A stretch of DNA of 64,000 nt, from positions 124,001 through 188,000 of the forward strand of contig NZ_JAHGAW010000008.1 of assembly GCF_018603885.1 (NCBI RefSeq), read 5' to 3'. Numbering within the stretch: the stretch's first letter is position 1; every line of letters starts with the position of its first letter. The translations under genes and the position numbers were made by a program. Source of the stretch: Sphingobium nicotianae (GTDB taxonomy: Bacteria > Pseudomonadota > Alphaproteobacteria > Sphingomonadales > Sphingomonadaceae). This document shows positions 45,360-53,458 of the stretch, in pieces. The notes under the pieces were generated by a model that saw only the letters and a list, made by a program, of their open reading frames with translations, was not told the DNA's origin and searched no databases.

Positions 45360-45920
45360 ATGACTGACGAGACGAAGAACGAGAACGAGACCCTGGCCGC
45401 CGACATCGCGGAGGGTGCGGAATCGGCTCCGGCCGACGGCGAGACGCTGGCGCAGCGCATCGTCGCGCTCGAGCAAGAGCTGGCGGCCGCCAAGCAGGAA
45501 ACGCTCTATGCCATGGCTGACACGCAGAATGTGCGTCGCCGCATGGAGAAGGAGCTGGGCGACGCGCGCGCTTACGCGGCGACCAACTTCGCGAGGGACG
45601 TGCTGTCGGTCGCCGACAATCTGTCGCGCGCGCTGGATGCGATCCCCGCCGAACTACGCGAGGACGACAAGATGAAGAGCCTGATCATCGGCCTCGAAGC
45701 GACCGGCAAGGAGCTGGAGAGCGTGCTGCGCAAGAACGGGGTGGAGAAATTCGTCTCCGTCGGCGAGGCACTCGATCCCAACAAGCATCAGGCGATGGTC
45801 GAGATGCCGGTCGCCGACACGGCGCCGGGCACGATCGTCCACGAGATGCAGGCCGGCTACATGATCAAGGACCGGCTGCTGCGGCCGGCACTGGTGGGCG
45901 TGGCGAAAGCGGCGGAATAG
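45360..45920 (+). CDS. grpE: GrpE nucleotide exchange factor
   Basis: Cochaperone releasing ADP from DnaK; 186 residues. Acidic N-terminal stretch (about 1-30), long coiled coil (QRIVALEQELAAAKQETLYAMADTQNVRRRMEKEL), and C-terminal beta-domain with GVEKFVSVGEALDPNKHQAMVEMPV and GTIVHEMQAGYMIKDRLLRPALVGV. Cotranscribed with hrcA (9 bp). The usual dnaK-dnaJ pair is not in the window. Confidence 0.96.
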   Translation: MTDETKNENETLAADIAEGAESAPADGETLAQRIVALEQELAAAKQETLYAMADTQNVRRRMEKELGDARAYAATNFARDVLSVADNLSRALDAIPAELREDDKMKSLIIGLEATGKELESVLRKNGVEKFVSVGEALDPNKHQAMVEMPVADTAPGTIVHEMQAGYMIKDRLLRPALVGVAKAAE

Positions 45921-45942
45921 TCCGGGATCTCCCTCAAGAATT

Positions 45943-45975
45943 CCGTTCGCCCTGAGCTTGCCGAAGAGCGAACGG
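45943..45975. repeat. Short CCGTTCG...CGAACGG hairpin repeat
   Basis: CCGTTCGC (45943-45950) and GCGAACGG (45968-45975) flank a GAGCTTGCCGAA-type centre. First of a dispersed family (also 48751, 51758, 53321, 62530). May act as a terminator or transcript-end protector after grpE. Confidence 0.65.
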
Positions 45976-46015
45976 TTTATCTGGGTTCGTGATTCGCTGG
46001 CTTTCGGAGCAACCC

Positions 46016-46996
46016 ATGATTCTGGTCACCGGCAGCGCCGGACATCTCGGCGAAGCGCTGATGCGCAGCTTCCGCGCGGAGGGCGTGCCGGCGCGGGGTA
46101 TGGACATCAAGCCGTCGCCTTATACGGACATCGTCGCCTCGATCACCGATCGCGCGGCGTTGGCCGAGGCGATGATCGGCGTCGGCGACGTGATCAACAG
46201 CGCGACGCTGCACAAGCCGCATGTCGTTACGCACAGCCACCAGATGTTCGTGGACACCAACATCTCCGGCACGCTGGCGCTGCTGGAAGCGGCGATCGCG
46301 GCCGGCGTCCGCGCCTTCGTCCAGACCAGCACGACCAGCACCTTCGGCAGCGCGATGACGCCCGCGTTCGGCGAGCCGGCCGCCTGGGTGACGGAAGACG
46401 TGATGCCGATCCCGCGCAACATCTATGGATCGACCAAGCTCGCCGCCGAGCATCTGTGCGAGATGGTCGGGCGCCGGGGTAAGCTGCCGGTCATCGTCCT
46501 GCGCACCTCGCGCTTCTTCCCGGAGGAGGATGACAATGCCGGGCGGCGCAGCGCCTTCTCGCGCGACAATCTCCAGGCGCTCGAACTGCTCCACCGCCGC
46601 GTCGACATCGCCGACATCGTCAGCGCGCATCGCCTCGCCCTCGCCAAGGCGCCGGCGCTGGGTTTCGGCCGCTTCATCGTTTCGGCAACCTCGCCTTTCA
46701 CGCAGGCGGACCTGCCGCTGCTGAACCGCGATGCCCGCGCCGTTATCGAGCGACATTATCCGCAGGCGGAATCGTTGTTCGAGCGGGCCGGCTGGTCCTT
46801 CCCGCCTGCGCTCGATCGCGTCTATGTGAATGCCCGCGCCCGCGATATGCTCGGTTGGTCCCCGGTCCATGACTTCGCTCATATGCTCGATTGCCTGGCG
46901 CAGGGCTGCGACTTCCGCAGCGACCTCGCCCGCGCCGTCGGCAGCAAGGGCTATCATGACGAGATCTTCGCCGAGGGGCCTTATCCGGTTGATTGA
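46016..46996 (+). CDS. NAD-dependent epimerase/dehydratase family protein
   Basis: A 326-residue extended-SDR protein. The Rossmann nucleotide motif is near the start (ILVTGSAGHLGEALMRSF), with VDTNISGTLALLEAAIAAGV, the catalytic Tyr-x3-Lys in IYGSTKLAAEHLC, and a C-terminal domain ending DYxx-like HDFAHMLDCL. Start 46016 is chosen because GGAG (46006-46009) precedes it; the longer frame from 45989 has no site. It is probably monocistronic; the next gene is convergent. Confidence 0.88.
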   Translation: MILVTGSAGHLGEALMRSFRAEGVPARGMDIKPSPYTDIVASITDRAALAEAMIGVGDVINSATLHKPHVVTHSHQMFVDTNISGTLALLEAAIAAGVRAFVQTSTTSTFGSAMTPAFGEPAAWVTEDVMPIPRNIYGSTKLAAEHLCEMVGRRGKLPVIVLRTSRFFPEEDDNAGRRSAFSRDNLQALELLHRRVDIADIVSAHRLALAKAPALGFGRFIVSATSPFTQADLPLLNRDARAVIERHYPQAESLFERAGWSFPPALDRVYVNARARDMLGWSPVHDFAHMLDCLAQGCDFRSDLARAVGSKGYHDEIFAEGPYPVD

Positions 46997-47012
46997 ACTC
47001 CAGTGATCCGAC

Positions 47013-47714
47013 CTAGGCATATCCCACCCAGCCGCGCCAGGTGAAGGCCGCATAGAACATTGCGACATCGCGAAAGCCGGCTTGTTCAAGGATCGCTGCG
47101 TCCTTCTCGGGGTCGAAGAGATCGAGATTGGCCGCAACGGCGTTTCTGGCACCAAGGGCCTGATCGGGAGCGACACCCGAGGCGATGGCGAATGCGGCGT
47201 AGCGATCGAGCCATTGGGCGCGGGCTGGCTGGGTTTGAGGGAAGCTCGAATGGGCGGCCACGAAGGGCGCCCGGGGCTTCAGCCGGCGGTGCAGTTCCGC
47301 GACCGTGCGTCGTCGCTCCTCGGCGCCGAGGAAGTGGAGCGTCAGCAGGCAGGTCGCGCCGTCGAAGGGCCCCAGCGGCGCATCCTCGATATAGCCCTTG
47401 ACCCATTCGACGCGCCGGGCTGCGTCGCCCATCAGATCCCGCGCGGCGACCAGCATCTGCTCCGCCGGGTCGACGCCCACAAATGTCCAGCCGGGGTGCG
47501 TATCGGCCAGCGCCTTGAGCTCCAGTCCGCCCCCGGCGCCGAGGACGAGAATATGGGCATCGGCCGGCGCCCGCTCGGCGAGCAGGATCGCGGTCATGCG
47601 ATGGAGGTCGGCAAAGCCGGGAACGAAGCGGCGCGGCCCTTCGGCATAGCGGGCGACCGCGGCAGGATCGGAGAAGGCGGCAAGGAAGTCGATGGGTGCT
47701 GGTGTATCGGTCAT
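47013..47714 (-). CDS. Class I SAM-dependent methyltransferase
   Basis: A 233-residue cytoplasmic methyltransferase. SAM-binding motif I HILVLGAGGGLELKAL (about 54-69), motif II acidic VGVDPAEQML and a post-II GYIEDAPLGPFDGATCLLTLHFL. It is divergent from an Rrf2 regulator with an 85-bp intergenic region rich in repeats, so the regulator likely controls it. Small-molecule substrate unknown. Similar gene pairs (Rrf2 next to methyltransferase) are reported in other proteobacteria. Confidence 0.85.
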   Translation of the reverse strand: MTDTPAPIDFLAAFSDPAAVARYAEGPRRFVPGFADLHRMTAILLAERAPADAHILVLGAGGGLELKALADTHPGWTFVGVDPAEQMLVAARDLMGDAARRVEWVKGYIEDAPLGPFDGATCLLTLHFLGAEERRRTVAELHRRLKPRAPFVAAHSSFPQTQPARAQWLDRYAAFAIASGVAPDQALGARNAVAANLDLFDPEKDAAILEQAGFRDVAMFYAAFTWRGWVGYA

Positions 47715-47799
47715 GGGAATCTCTCATGCAACTTATAGAGTTTCATATTCGCCGCTGGGAGTGTTTTGCAACCTCAAATGTTGCGTGATAGAGAGTCTC
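47715..47799. promoter_or_regulatory. Divergent control region between methyltransferase and Rrf2 genes
   Basis: This 85-bp AT-richer region holds two related half-elements in opposite orientation: CTCTCATGCAAC (47721-47732) and GTTGCGTGATAGAGAG (47780-47795). Their arrangement suggests an operator pair for the Rrf2 protein controlling both genes. Confidence 0.45.
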
Positions 47800-48231
47800 A
47801 TGCAATTGGACGCCCGTCTCTCCAGAACGCTGCATCTGCTCATTCATCTGGCGCGCGCGGACGGACCGATCACTTCGGAGGAAGCCGCCCGGATGCTCGG
47901 CACGCACGCGGTCGTCGTCCGTCGCGACATGGCTGGATTGCGCGAGGCGGGGCACGTCCAATCGGTGAAGGGGCATGGCGGAGGCTGGACCCTCAGCCGC
48001 CCGCTCGATCAGATCAGCATGCTGGATATCTACGAGGCGCTCGGCGAACCGCGCCTTTTTTCCCTTGGCCCGGCAACAGTGGCGCCGGATTGTCTCGTCG
48101 AACAGGCCGTCAACGCATCCATGGCCACCGCCCTGGACGATGCCCGCGTGCTACTGCTGACGCATCTTCGAGGCGTGAGCCTCGCCGACATCGCCGCCGA
48201 CTTCGACAAGCGTTTGTGCGAGCGATCCTGA
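47800..48231 (+). CDS. Rrf2-family transcriptional regulator
   Basis: A 143-residue regulator with an N-terminal winged helix (LSRTLHLLIHLARADGPITSEEAARMLGTHAVVVRRDMAGLREAGHVQSVKGHGGGWTLSR). Unlike IscR/NsrR I do not see the three conserved cysteines near residues 90-110; only one Cys (PDCLVEQ) is present, so it is of the YwnA-like, non-cluster group. Start at ATG 47800 with GAGAG just upstream; the longer frame from 47692 is rejected. Divergent from the methyltransferase. Confidence 0.87.
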   Translation: MQLDARLSRTLHLLIHLARADGPITSEEAARMLGTHAVVVRRDMAGLREAGHVQSVKGHGGGWTLSRPLDQISMLDIYEALGEPRLFSLGPATVAPDCLVEQAVNASMATALDDARVLLLTHLRGVSLADIAADFDKRLCERS

Positions 48232-48240
48232 CTGTCGCGA

Positions 48241-48729
48241 CTATAACACCCGCTGCCACCAGCCGACGTCGCGCCAGCCGTCCATCTTCCAGCCGACCTC
48301 GCGATAGATGCCGACCGGCGTGAAACCCATCGCTTCGTGCAGGGCGATGCTGGCGGGGTTGGGGAGGGCGATGCCGGCGAAGACGGCATGGACGCCCTTG
48401 GCCTTCAGCAGCGGAAAAAGCGCGGCATAGAGCGCGCGGCCGATGCCCTGGCGGGCCGCTTGGGGATCGACATAGATGCCGATGTCGGCCGAGGTCTGGT
48501 AGGCGGCGCGGGTGCGGTGCGGGCTGCCATAGGCATAGCCGAGCACCGTCCCGGCCTCATCCTGCGCGACCAGCCAGGCGTGGCTGGCGCCATAGGTGGC
48601 GATGCGCGCGGCCATCTCCGCGGCATCTGGCGGCTCGGTCTCGAAGCTCACCCAATTGTCGGTGACGAAGGGGCGGTAGATGTCCGCGCAGCGCGCGGCA
48701 TCGGTGGGGAGGGCGGGGCAGATCAGCAT
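48241..48729 (-). CDS. GNAT acetyltransferase, phosphinothricin-acetyltransferase-like
   Basis: A 162-residue acetyl-CoA-dependent N-acetyltransferase. The acetyl-CoA loop ARQGIGRALYAALFPLL is at about 94-110, preceded by TSADIGIYVDPQ, and the family ending HEAMGFTPVGIYREVGWKMDGWRDVGWWQ is characteristic of PAT/Bar-type phosphinothricin and methionine-sulfoximine acetyltransferases. The natural substrate is likely an amino-acid analogue. It is convergent with the Rrf2 gene (9 bp apart). Confidence 0.9.
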   Translation of the reverse strand: MLICPALPTDAARCADIYRPFVTDNWVSFETEPPDAAEMAARIATYGASHAWLVAQDEAGTVLGYAYGSPHRTRAAYQTSADIGIYVDPQAARQGIGRALYAALFPLLKAKGVHAVFAGIALPNPASIALHEAMGFTPVGIYREVGWKMDGWRDVGWWQRVL

Positions 48730-48750
48730 GGCCCGGCCTCGAAACCTTTC

Positions 48751-48906
48751 CCCGTTCGCTTCGAGCTGAGGTTCGAGCCCTTCGACTGCCCGCAGGGCGG
48801 GCGCTCAGGATAAACTTCAGCCTTTGGCTGAAGTTGAGAACCGGAGTCGAGAAGACGTTCTCGACAGCCGTCTCGACAAGCTCGACGGCCGCTCGAAGCG
48901 AACGGG
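48751..48906. repeat. Long hairpin repeat of the CCGTTCG family
   Basis: Perfect 16-bp outer arms (48751-48766 and 48891-48906, CCCGTTCGCTTCGAGC and its complement) with inner GTCGAGA/TCTCGAC palindromes and a separate perfect 10-bp hairpin AACTTCAGCC-TTT-GGCTGAAGTT (48813-48835). Lies between convergent-to-tandem minus-strand genes. Confidence 0.8.
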
Positions 48907-48919
48907 GAGGGTTGCGCCG

Positions 48920-49672
48920 TCATCCCCGCCCGACAAACGGCATCTTGCTCGGCATCACCGTCAGTTCGAAGACGTTCGCGTCGATCGGCAGGCTGTCCAT
49001 ATAGGCGATGGCATCGCCGACCAGGCTGGCGCTCATCACCGGCTCGGGCACCATCCTGCCGTCCGCCTGCGGCACGCCCCGGGCGAAGCTGTCGGAAAAG
49101 CCGCTTTGCGCATTGCCGATGTCGATCTGGCCAACCGCGATGTCGTAGCGCCGCCCTTCCAGCGATCCGGCCTTGGTGAGGCCCGAGACGCCATGCTTGC
49201 TGGCGCAATAGGCGACCGTGTCCGGACGCGGGCTATAGGCCGAGATGGAGCCGTTGTTGATGATCCGGCCGCCCTGCGGGCTCTGGTCCTTCATGACGCG
49301 GAAGGCGGCCTGCATGCAGAGGAAGGCGCCGGTCAGATTGACGTCGACCACCTCGCGGAAGGCGGCGATGTCCATGTCCTCGATGTGGAAGCGCCCGCCA
49401 TTGAGCCCGGCATTGTTGAAGAGCAGGTCGACCCGGCCGTGGCTCGCCACCGCCGCATCGAACAATGCCTTGACCGAGCCCGCGTCGGCGACATTGGTCG
49501 GCACGCAGAGCGGCGCCTCGGCCGCGCCGGCGCAGAGCGCCGCCGTCTCGTCGAGCGCATCGGCGCGGCGTCCCGCCAGCACCAGCCTGTAACCCTTGCC
49601 GGCCAGCGTGATGGCGACGGCGCGACCGATGCCGCTCCCCGCGCCGGTGATGACGGCGATCCGTCCGGTCAT
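48920..49672 (-). CDS. SDR-family oxidoreductase
   Basis: A 250-residue classical short-chain dehydrogenase. Cofactor motif TGxxxGIG as [13 protein letters not shown] (residues 8-20), NNAG as [11 protein letters not shown], catalytic Ser in NNGSISAY and Tyr-x3-Lys in [18 protein letters not shown](P)H specificity and substrate cannot be fixed, though AGRRADA after strand 2 suggests NADP. It precedes, on the same strand, no close gene downstream; upstream 15 bp is the YbjQ gene, so the run GST-YbjQ-SDR is probably one operon. Confidence 0.92.
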   Translation of the reverse strand: MTGRIAVITGAGSGIGRAVAITLAGKGYRLVLAGRRADALDETAALCAGAAEAPLCVPTNVADAGSVKALFDAAVASHGRVDLLFNNAGLNGGRFHIEDMDIAAFREVVDVNLTGAFLCMQAAFRVMKDQSPQGGRIINNGSISAYSPRPDTVAYCASKHGVSGLTKAGSLEGRRYDIAVGQIDIGNAQSGFSDSFARGVPQADGRMVPEPVMSASLVGDAIAYMDSLPIDANVFELTVMPSKMPFVGRG

Positions 49673-49687
49673 GCAATCTCTCTCCTG

Positions 49688-50053
49688 TCAGACGTAAACG
49701 GCGGTGCCCGTCGCCGAGACCATCAGCATCGAGCCTTTGGAGCCGAGCACTTCATAATCGAGATCGACGCCGATGACGGCATTGGCGCCGAGCGACGCGG
49801 CACGGGTTCGCATCTCGGCGAGGGCCTCCTCGCGGGCGCGGCCGAGCACTTCCTCATAGGAACCGGCGCGTCCTCCGACGATGTCGCGAATGCTGGCGAA
49901 AATGTCGCGGAACAGGTTCGCGCCGACGATCACCTCGCCGGTGACGATACCGTAATAACGCTGTACCGGGCGGCCGTCGACGCCGTTGGTGGTCGTCACG
50001 ATCATCTCGGCGGGCATCTCGGTGGGCGCATTGCCCCAGGGATTGTCAGCCAT
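49688..50053 (-). CDS. YbjQ family (UPF0145) heavy-metal-binding-domain protein
   Basis: A 121-residue protein with the YbjQ signature: [49 protein letters not shown], and [15 protein letters not shown]. The fold (homopentamer in structures) was historically called a putative heavy-metal-binding domain; function unknown. It lies 3 bp after the GST gene and 15 bp before the SDR gene. Confidence 0.9.
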   Translation of the reverse strand: MADNPWGNAPTEMPAEMIVTTTNGVDGRPVQRYYGIVTGEVIVGANLFRDIFASIRDIVGGRAGSYEEVLGRAREEALAEMRTRAASLGANAVIGVDLDYEVLGSKGSMLMVSATGTAVYV

Positions 50054-50056
50054 GGC

Positions 50057-50728
50057 TCAGCTCGTTGCCGGCTGGGCATTGCGCGCCATGATCGCGGCGA
50101 AGCTCTGCCGCATTTCGCTCGTGGCGCGTGCCAGCACCGGGTCGGCCTGGGCGCGGTCGAGATAGGCGGTGAGGAAGCTGTGTCGCGTCAGCAGATCAGC
50201 GATCTCCGGCACGATGGAGATGATGCTGGCCAGGGTCACGAACGGCACCATCACCGCGTCGGCGATGCTGAGCCTGTCGCCGACGGCATAGGGATCATCG
50301 CCCATCAGCCGGGCGAGCGCCACGCAGCCTTTTTCCGCCTGGGCAAGCGCCGCTGTGACGACCGGCTCGTTCTCCGACATGCGAAAGACGCGATGGACCA
50401 GGAACGGGCGCATGCCGGTGGCGAACTCGACCACGGCGATCGCCTCGATCTCGCGCGCCCGGCCACGCTGGGCGGGCGACGCCGGCAGTAGCGAAGGTCC
50501 GCTCAGCGCCTCGTCCAGATAGGCGACGATGGCGCCCGATTCGCACATATGGCTGCCATCGTCGAGCGCGAGGATCGGGATCCGTCCCATCGGGCTGATC
50601 GCCTGGAATTCGGCGCTCTGCATCGAGCCGCCGGGTGGCGGCGCAACGTCGATCTCATGACCCTTGGCATGGGCCACGATGAGGCAGCGCTGGACGAAGG
50701 GCGAGGCAAGCGAACCGATGAGATGCAT
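50057..50728 (-). CDS. Glutathione S-transferase family protein
   Basis: A 223-residue thioredoxin-fold/alpha-helical GST. The N-terminal active-site region is LIGSLASPFVQRCLIVAHAKG, with Ser/Pro in ASPFVQR; the glutathione-site motif ESGAIVAYLDEAL (Glu-Ser) is at about 62-74; the C-terminal helical domain includes DRLSIADAVMVPFV (N-capping box). Substrate unknown. First gene of a GST-YbjQ-SDR run. Confidence 0.9.
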   Translation of the reverse strand: MHLIGSLASPFVQRCLIVAHAKGHEIDVAPPPGGSMQSAEFQAISPMGRIPILALDDGSHMCESGAIVAYLDEALSGPSLLPASPAQRGRAREIEAIAVVEFATGMRPFLVHRVFRMSENEPVVTAALAQAEKGCVALARLMGDDPYAVGDRLSIADAVMVPFVTLASIISIVPEIADLLTRHSFLTAYLDRAQADPVLARATSEMRQSFAAIMARNAQPATS

Positions 50729-50754
50729 GACCGTATCTCCCTGACGGCCGCGCG

Positions 50755-50994
50755 TCAGTCGAGTCCGAGCGCGGCCTTGTAAGTTTCGAGCAGCATCTCG
50801 GCTTCCTCGCGATGATGCTTTTCCATCTTCCGCAGGCGGACGATCGAACGCATCGTCTTCACGTCGAAGCCGGTTGCCTTGGCCTCACCATAAACGTCCT
50901 TGATGTCGTCCGCGATGCCCTTCTTCTCTTCCTCCAGGCGCTCAATGCGCTCGATGAGAAGGCGGAGCTGGTCGGCGGAGATATTGTCGCTCAT
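50755..50994 (-). CDS. DUF2312 protein
   Basis: A 79-residue coiled-coil protein ([52 protein letters not shown]). DUF2312/GapR is a conserved alphaproteobacterial nucleoid-associated protein that binds overtwisted DNA ahead of replication forks (GapR in Caulobacter). The invariant GFDxKxxRxIIRLRK-like stretch is present. The start ATG at 50994 follows CCGAGC-type sequence; longer frame to 51840 rejected. Confidence 0.93.
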   Translation of the reverse strand: MSDNISADQLRLLIERIERLEEEKKGIADDIKDVYGEAKATGFDVKTMRSIVRLRKMEKHHREEAEMLLETYKAALGLD

Positions 50995-51117
50995 GGGAAT
51001 TGGCACTCCAGAAAGTTGGGGATGGGGTTGATCGGCTCGCGGCGATAGCGAGGGGGGAGGGGGCCTGTCCAGAACCGATCGCTTCCCGGTGCACGATCGC
51101 GATGCTATCGGCCGGAC

Positions 51118-51741
51118 ATGATCGACTGGACCCCGCTTTTCCACATCGCCGTCATCTTCGCATTGGGCGTGATCAGCCCGGGGCCGAACTTCCTGGTGGT
51201 CGCGCAGCGCGCCATGCTGCGCGGCCGCACCGAGGCGTTCGCCACGGTGGCCGGCGTGGCGACGGTCAGTATGATGTGGGCGGCGGCCAGCCTGTTCGGC
51301 CTCACCATCATCTTCAAGCTCTTTCCCTGGACGCATCTCGTGCTGCGCATCGCCGGCGCCTCCTATCTGGTCTGGGCCGGCATCAAGCTGTGGCTGGCGG
51401 CGAGCAAGCCGCCGCGCGAGGCGCCGGCCGGGCAGTCGGCGCGGCGCGGCCTGATCGACGCCTATCGCGCCGGCCTCGCCACCAATCTCTCCAATGCCAA
51501 GGCGATCGCCTTCTACAGCTCGGCCTTCTCCGCCGCCGCGCCCGCGCCGGACAAGACCGCGACGCTCTGGGCCGCTCTCGTGCTGGTCTTGATCCTGGTG
51601 CTGAGCTGGTACGGCACGGTCGTCATGATCCTCGCCACCGGCCCGCTGGCGCGCAGCTACCGGCGCGGCCGCAAATGGATCGAGCGGGTGAGCGGCGTGC
51701 TGATGATCGGCTTCGGGGTAAGGTTGGCGGCGAGCGATTAG
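51118..51741 (+). CDS. LysE/RhtB family exporter
   Basis: A 207-residue inner-membrane exporter with about six helices. Family features: [24 protein letters not shown] near the N-terminus, [25 protein letters not shown] and the sequence [16 protein letters not shown]. Exports an amino acid or small amine (lysine, homoserine, threonine types). Divergent from DUF2312. Monocistronic. Confidence 0.92.
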   Translation: MIDWTPLFHIAVIFALGVISPGPNFLVVAQRAMLRGRTEAFATVAGVATVSMMWAAASLFGLTIIFKLFPWTHLVLRIAGASYLVWAGIKLWLAASKPPREAPAGQSARRGLIDAYRAGLATNLSNAKAIAFYSSAFSAAAPAPDKTATLWAALVLVLILVLSWYGTVVMILATGPLARSYRRGRKWIERVSGVLMIGFGVRLAASD

Positions 51742-51757
51742 GCAGTCCCCTCCAATT

Positions 51758-51875
51758 CCGTTCGTTTCGAGCTGAGGTTCGAGCGAAGTCGAGAACCGGA
51801 GTCGAGAAATCTGCCCTTGGTCGCAGTTCTCGACAACCATCTCGACTTCGCTCGATGGTCGCTCGAACCGAACGG
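51758..51875. repeat. Long hairpin repeat of the CCGTTCG family
   Basis: Outer arms CCGTTCGTTTCGAGC and GCTCGAACCGAACGG pair with one mismatch; inner TCGAGAACCGGAGTCGAGAA-type palindromes as in copies at 48751 and 53321. Follows lysE and precedes the ECF41 promoter. Confidence 0.8.
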
Positions 51876-51898
51876 GGAATGAAAATGATTCGAGCCCA

Positions 51899-51925
51899 TG
51901 TCACACCGGCCGATCTCCGCTCGTC
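51899..51925 (+). promoter_or_regulatory. ECF41-type promoter TGTCACA-N16-CGTC
   Basis: TGTCACA at 51899-51905, 16 bp, then CGTC at 51922-51925. This is exactly the motif and spacing I recall as described for ECF41 sigma factors. It lies 32 bp upstream of the carboxymuconolactone-decarboxylase gene, which is followed by the ECF41 gene, so the operon would be autoregulated. Confidence 0.75.
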
Positions 51926-51956
51926 ATGTCCGTGCAACCTAGCAAAGGACAAAGAC

Positions 51957-52412
51957 ATGACCGCCAAGCTTGACCCCTATGCCGCCTCGCCCTCGCTCAT
52001 GAAGCAGTGGACCGCCGTCTCCATGGCCGTCGAGAAGGGGCTGGAGCCCGACCTCGTCGAGCTGGTCAAGATCCGCTCCTCGCAGATCAACCAGTGCGCC
52101 AACTGCATCAACATGCACAGCGTCGACGCCCGCGCCCATGGCGAGACCGAGCAGCGCATCTATCTCCTCTCGGCCTGGCGCGAGGCGCCATGCTATACCG
52201 ACCGCGAGCGCGCTGCCCTCGCCTGGACGGAGGCGCTGACGACCATTGCGCAGGGCCACAGCCAGGAAGCGGCCCATGCCGCGCTGGCCGCGCATTTCAC
52301 GGCGGAGGAGCAGGTGAACCTCACTCTGATGATCAACATCATCAATGGCTGGAACCGGATCGCGGTCGGCTTCGGCCTCTGGTACGAGACGCCTGCCAAG
52401 GCCGCGGCCTGA
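51957..52412 (+). CDS. Carboxymuconolactone decarboxylase (AhpD-like) protein
   Basis: A 151-residue all-helical protein of the CMD/AhpD superfamily. It has the redox CxxC in QINQCANCINMHSVDARAHG (Cys46, Cys49 with downstream His), typical of AhpD-like peroxidase or disulfide-exchange partners. ECF41 sigma genes are almost always next to a CMD, oxidoreductase or epimerase gene (COE), and this is the CMD type. It overlaps the sigma gene by one base (TGATG). Confidence 0.92.
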   Translation: MTAKLDPYAASPSLMKQWTAVSMAVEKGLEPDLVELVKIRSSQINQCANCINMHSVDARAHGETEQRIYLLSAWREAPCYTDRERAALAWTEALTTIAQGHSQEAAHAALAAHFTAEEQVNLTLMINIINGWNRIAVGFGLWYETPAKAAA

Positions 52413-53281
52413 TGCGGACGGGGACGCAGCCGGGCGCGCCGGACGACGCGGCGGTGAGCTTCGATCCACTGCGTCCCCGGCTGATCCGCGTCGCCTATCG
52501 CATGCTTGGCTCGGTCGCCGATGCCGAGGATGTGGTGCAGGAGGCGTTCATCCGCTGGCTGGGCGTCGATCGCGCAGAGGTGCGCGAGCCGGAGGCCTTT
52601 TTGCGGCGGACGGTGACGCGCCTCTGCCTCGATCAGCTCAAGTCGGCTCGCCACCAGCGTGAGACCTATGTCGGCCCGTGGCTGCCCGATCCGATCGTGG
52701 AGGAGGAGGAAGCGGAGGACGTCACCCTGCCGCTGATGCTGGCGCTGGAGCGGCTCTCCCCGCTGGAGCGCGCCGCCTTCCTGCTGCACGACGTGTTCGG
52801 CGTCGGCTTCGAGGAAGTGGCGGGCACGATCGGGCGCGATCCGGCCGCGACCCGCCAGCTCGCCGCCCGCGCGCGCGATCATGTCCGGGCGGCGCGGCCG
52901 CGTTTTCAGGTCGAACGACAGAAGGGGCTGGAGATCGCCAATGCCTTCTTCGCGGCATCCCGCACCGGCGACATGACCGCGCTCGGCGCGATGCTCGCGG
53001 CGGACGTGAGCATGCACAGCGACGGCGGCGGCAAGCGCAACGCGGCGCTGGAGGTGGTTGCCGGCTTCCGGCGGGTGATGCACCTCAGCAAGGTGCTGAG
53101 CGTGCTGTTCCGCAAGCACGGCTCGACGCTGGTGCGGGCGGGCTTCGTCAATGGCCTGCCCGGCTTCGTCACGATGGAGGCGGACGGCGAGATCCAGACC
53201 ACGGCGCTGGAGATCGAGGACGGCAAGGTCGCGGCGATCTATATCATGCGCAATCCGGACAAGCTGAAGCATCTGCATTGA
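52412..53281 (+). CDS. ECF41-family RNA polymerase sigma factor with C-terminal SnoaL-like domain
   Basis: A 289-residue sigma factor. Region 2 (VAYRMLGSVADAEDVVQEAFIRWL, residues 28-50) and region 4 (LSPLERAAFLLHDVFGVGFEEVAGTIG, 115-141) are present, and the C-terminal extension of about 110 residues is the ECF41 autoregulatory SnoaL-like domain. The three hallmark motifs are visible: WLPDP (90-94), DGGGK (204-208) and NPDKL (281-285). No anti-sigma gene is needed in this group. Start ATG 52412 overlaps the CMD stop. A terminator follows at 53283. Confidence 0.95.
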   Translation: MRTGTQPGAPDDAAVSFDPLRPRLIRVAYRMLGSVADAEDVVQEAFIRWLGVDRAEVREPEAFLRRTVTRLCLDQLKSARHQRETYVGPWLPDPIVEEEEAEDVTLPLMLALERLSPLERAAFLLHDVFGVGFEEVAGTIGRDPAATRQLAARARDHVRAARPRFQVERQKGLEIANAFFAASRTGDMTALGAMLAADVSMHSDGGGKRNAALEVVAGFRRVMHLSKVLSVLFRKHGSTLVRAGFVNGLPGFVTMEADGEIQTTALEIEDGKVAAIYIMRNPDKLKHLH

Positions 53282-53282
53282 A

Positions 53283-53312
53283 AAAGGGCGGGTGCCTGCG
53301 CGCCCGCCCTTT
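53283..53312 (+). terminator. Rho-independent-like terminator after the ECF41 gene
   Basis: Stem AAAGGGCGGG (53283-53292) / CCCGCCCTTT (53303-53312), 10-bp perfect, loop of 10 nt, just after the sigma-gene stop. T-run is short. The symmetrical A/T ends could serve both convergent genes. Confidence 0.75.
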
Positions 53313-53320
53313 GTCTCTGT

Positions 53321-53436
53321 CCGTTCGGTTCGAGCGGCCGTCGAGCTTGTCGAGACGGCTGTCGAGAACGCAACGCCGAGCTGCCTTTCTCGACTCCGGT
53401 TCTCGACAAGCTCGAACCTCAGCTCGAAACGAACGG
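53321..53436. repeat. Long hairpin repeat of the CCGTTCG family
   Basis: CCGTTCGGTTCGAGC-type left arm and GCTCGAAACGAACGG right arm (one mismatch), inner GTCGAGA/TCTCGAC dyads. Sits between the convergent sigma and helicase genes, beside the terminator. Confidence 0.8.
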
Positions 53437-53458
53437 AGAGGGTTTTGACGGTGCTGGC

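Noticed and set aside
48813-48835. AACTTCAGCC-TTT-GGCTGAAGTT as an intrinsic terminator
   Set aside because: No T-run on either strand and it is nested in a larger repeat, so I treat it as part of that repeat.
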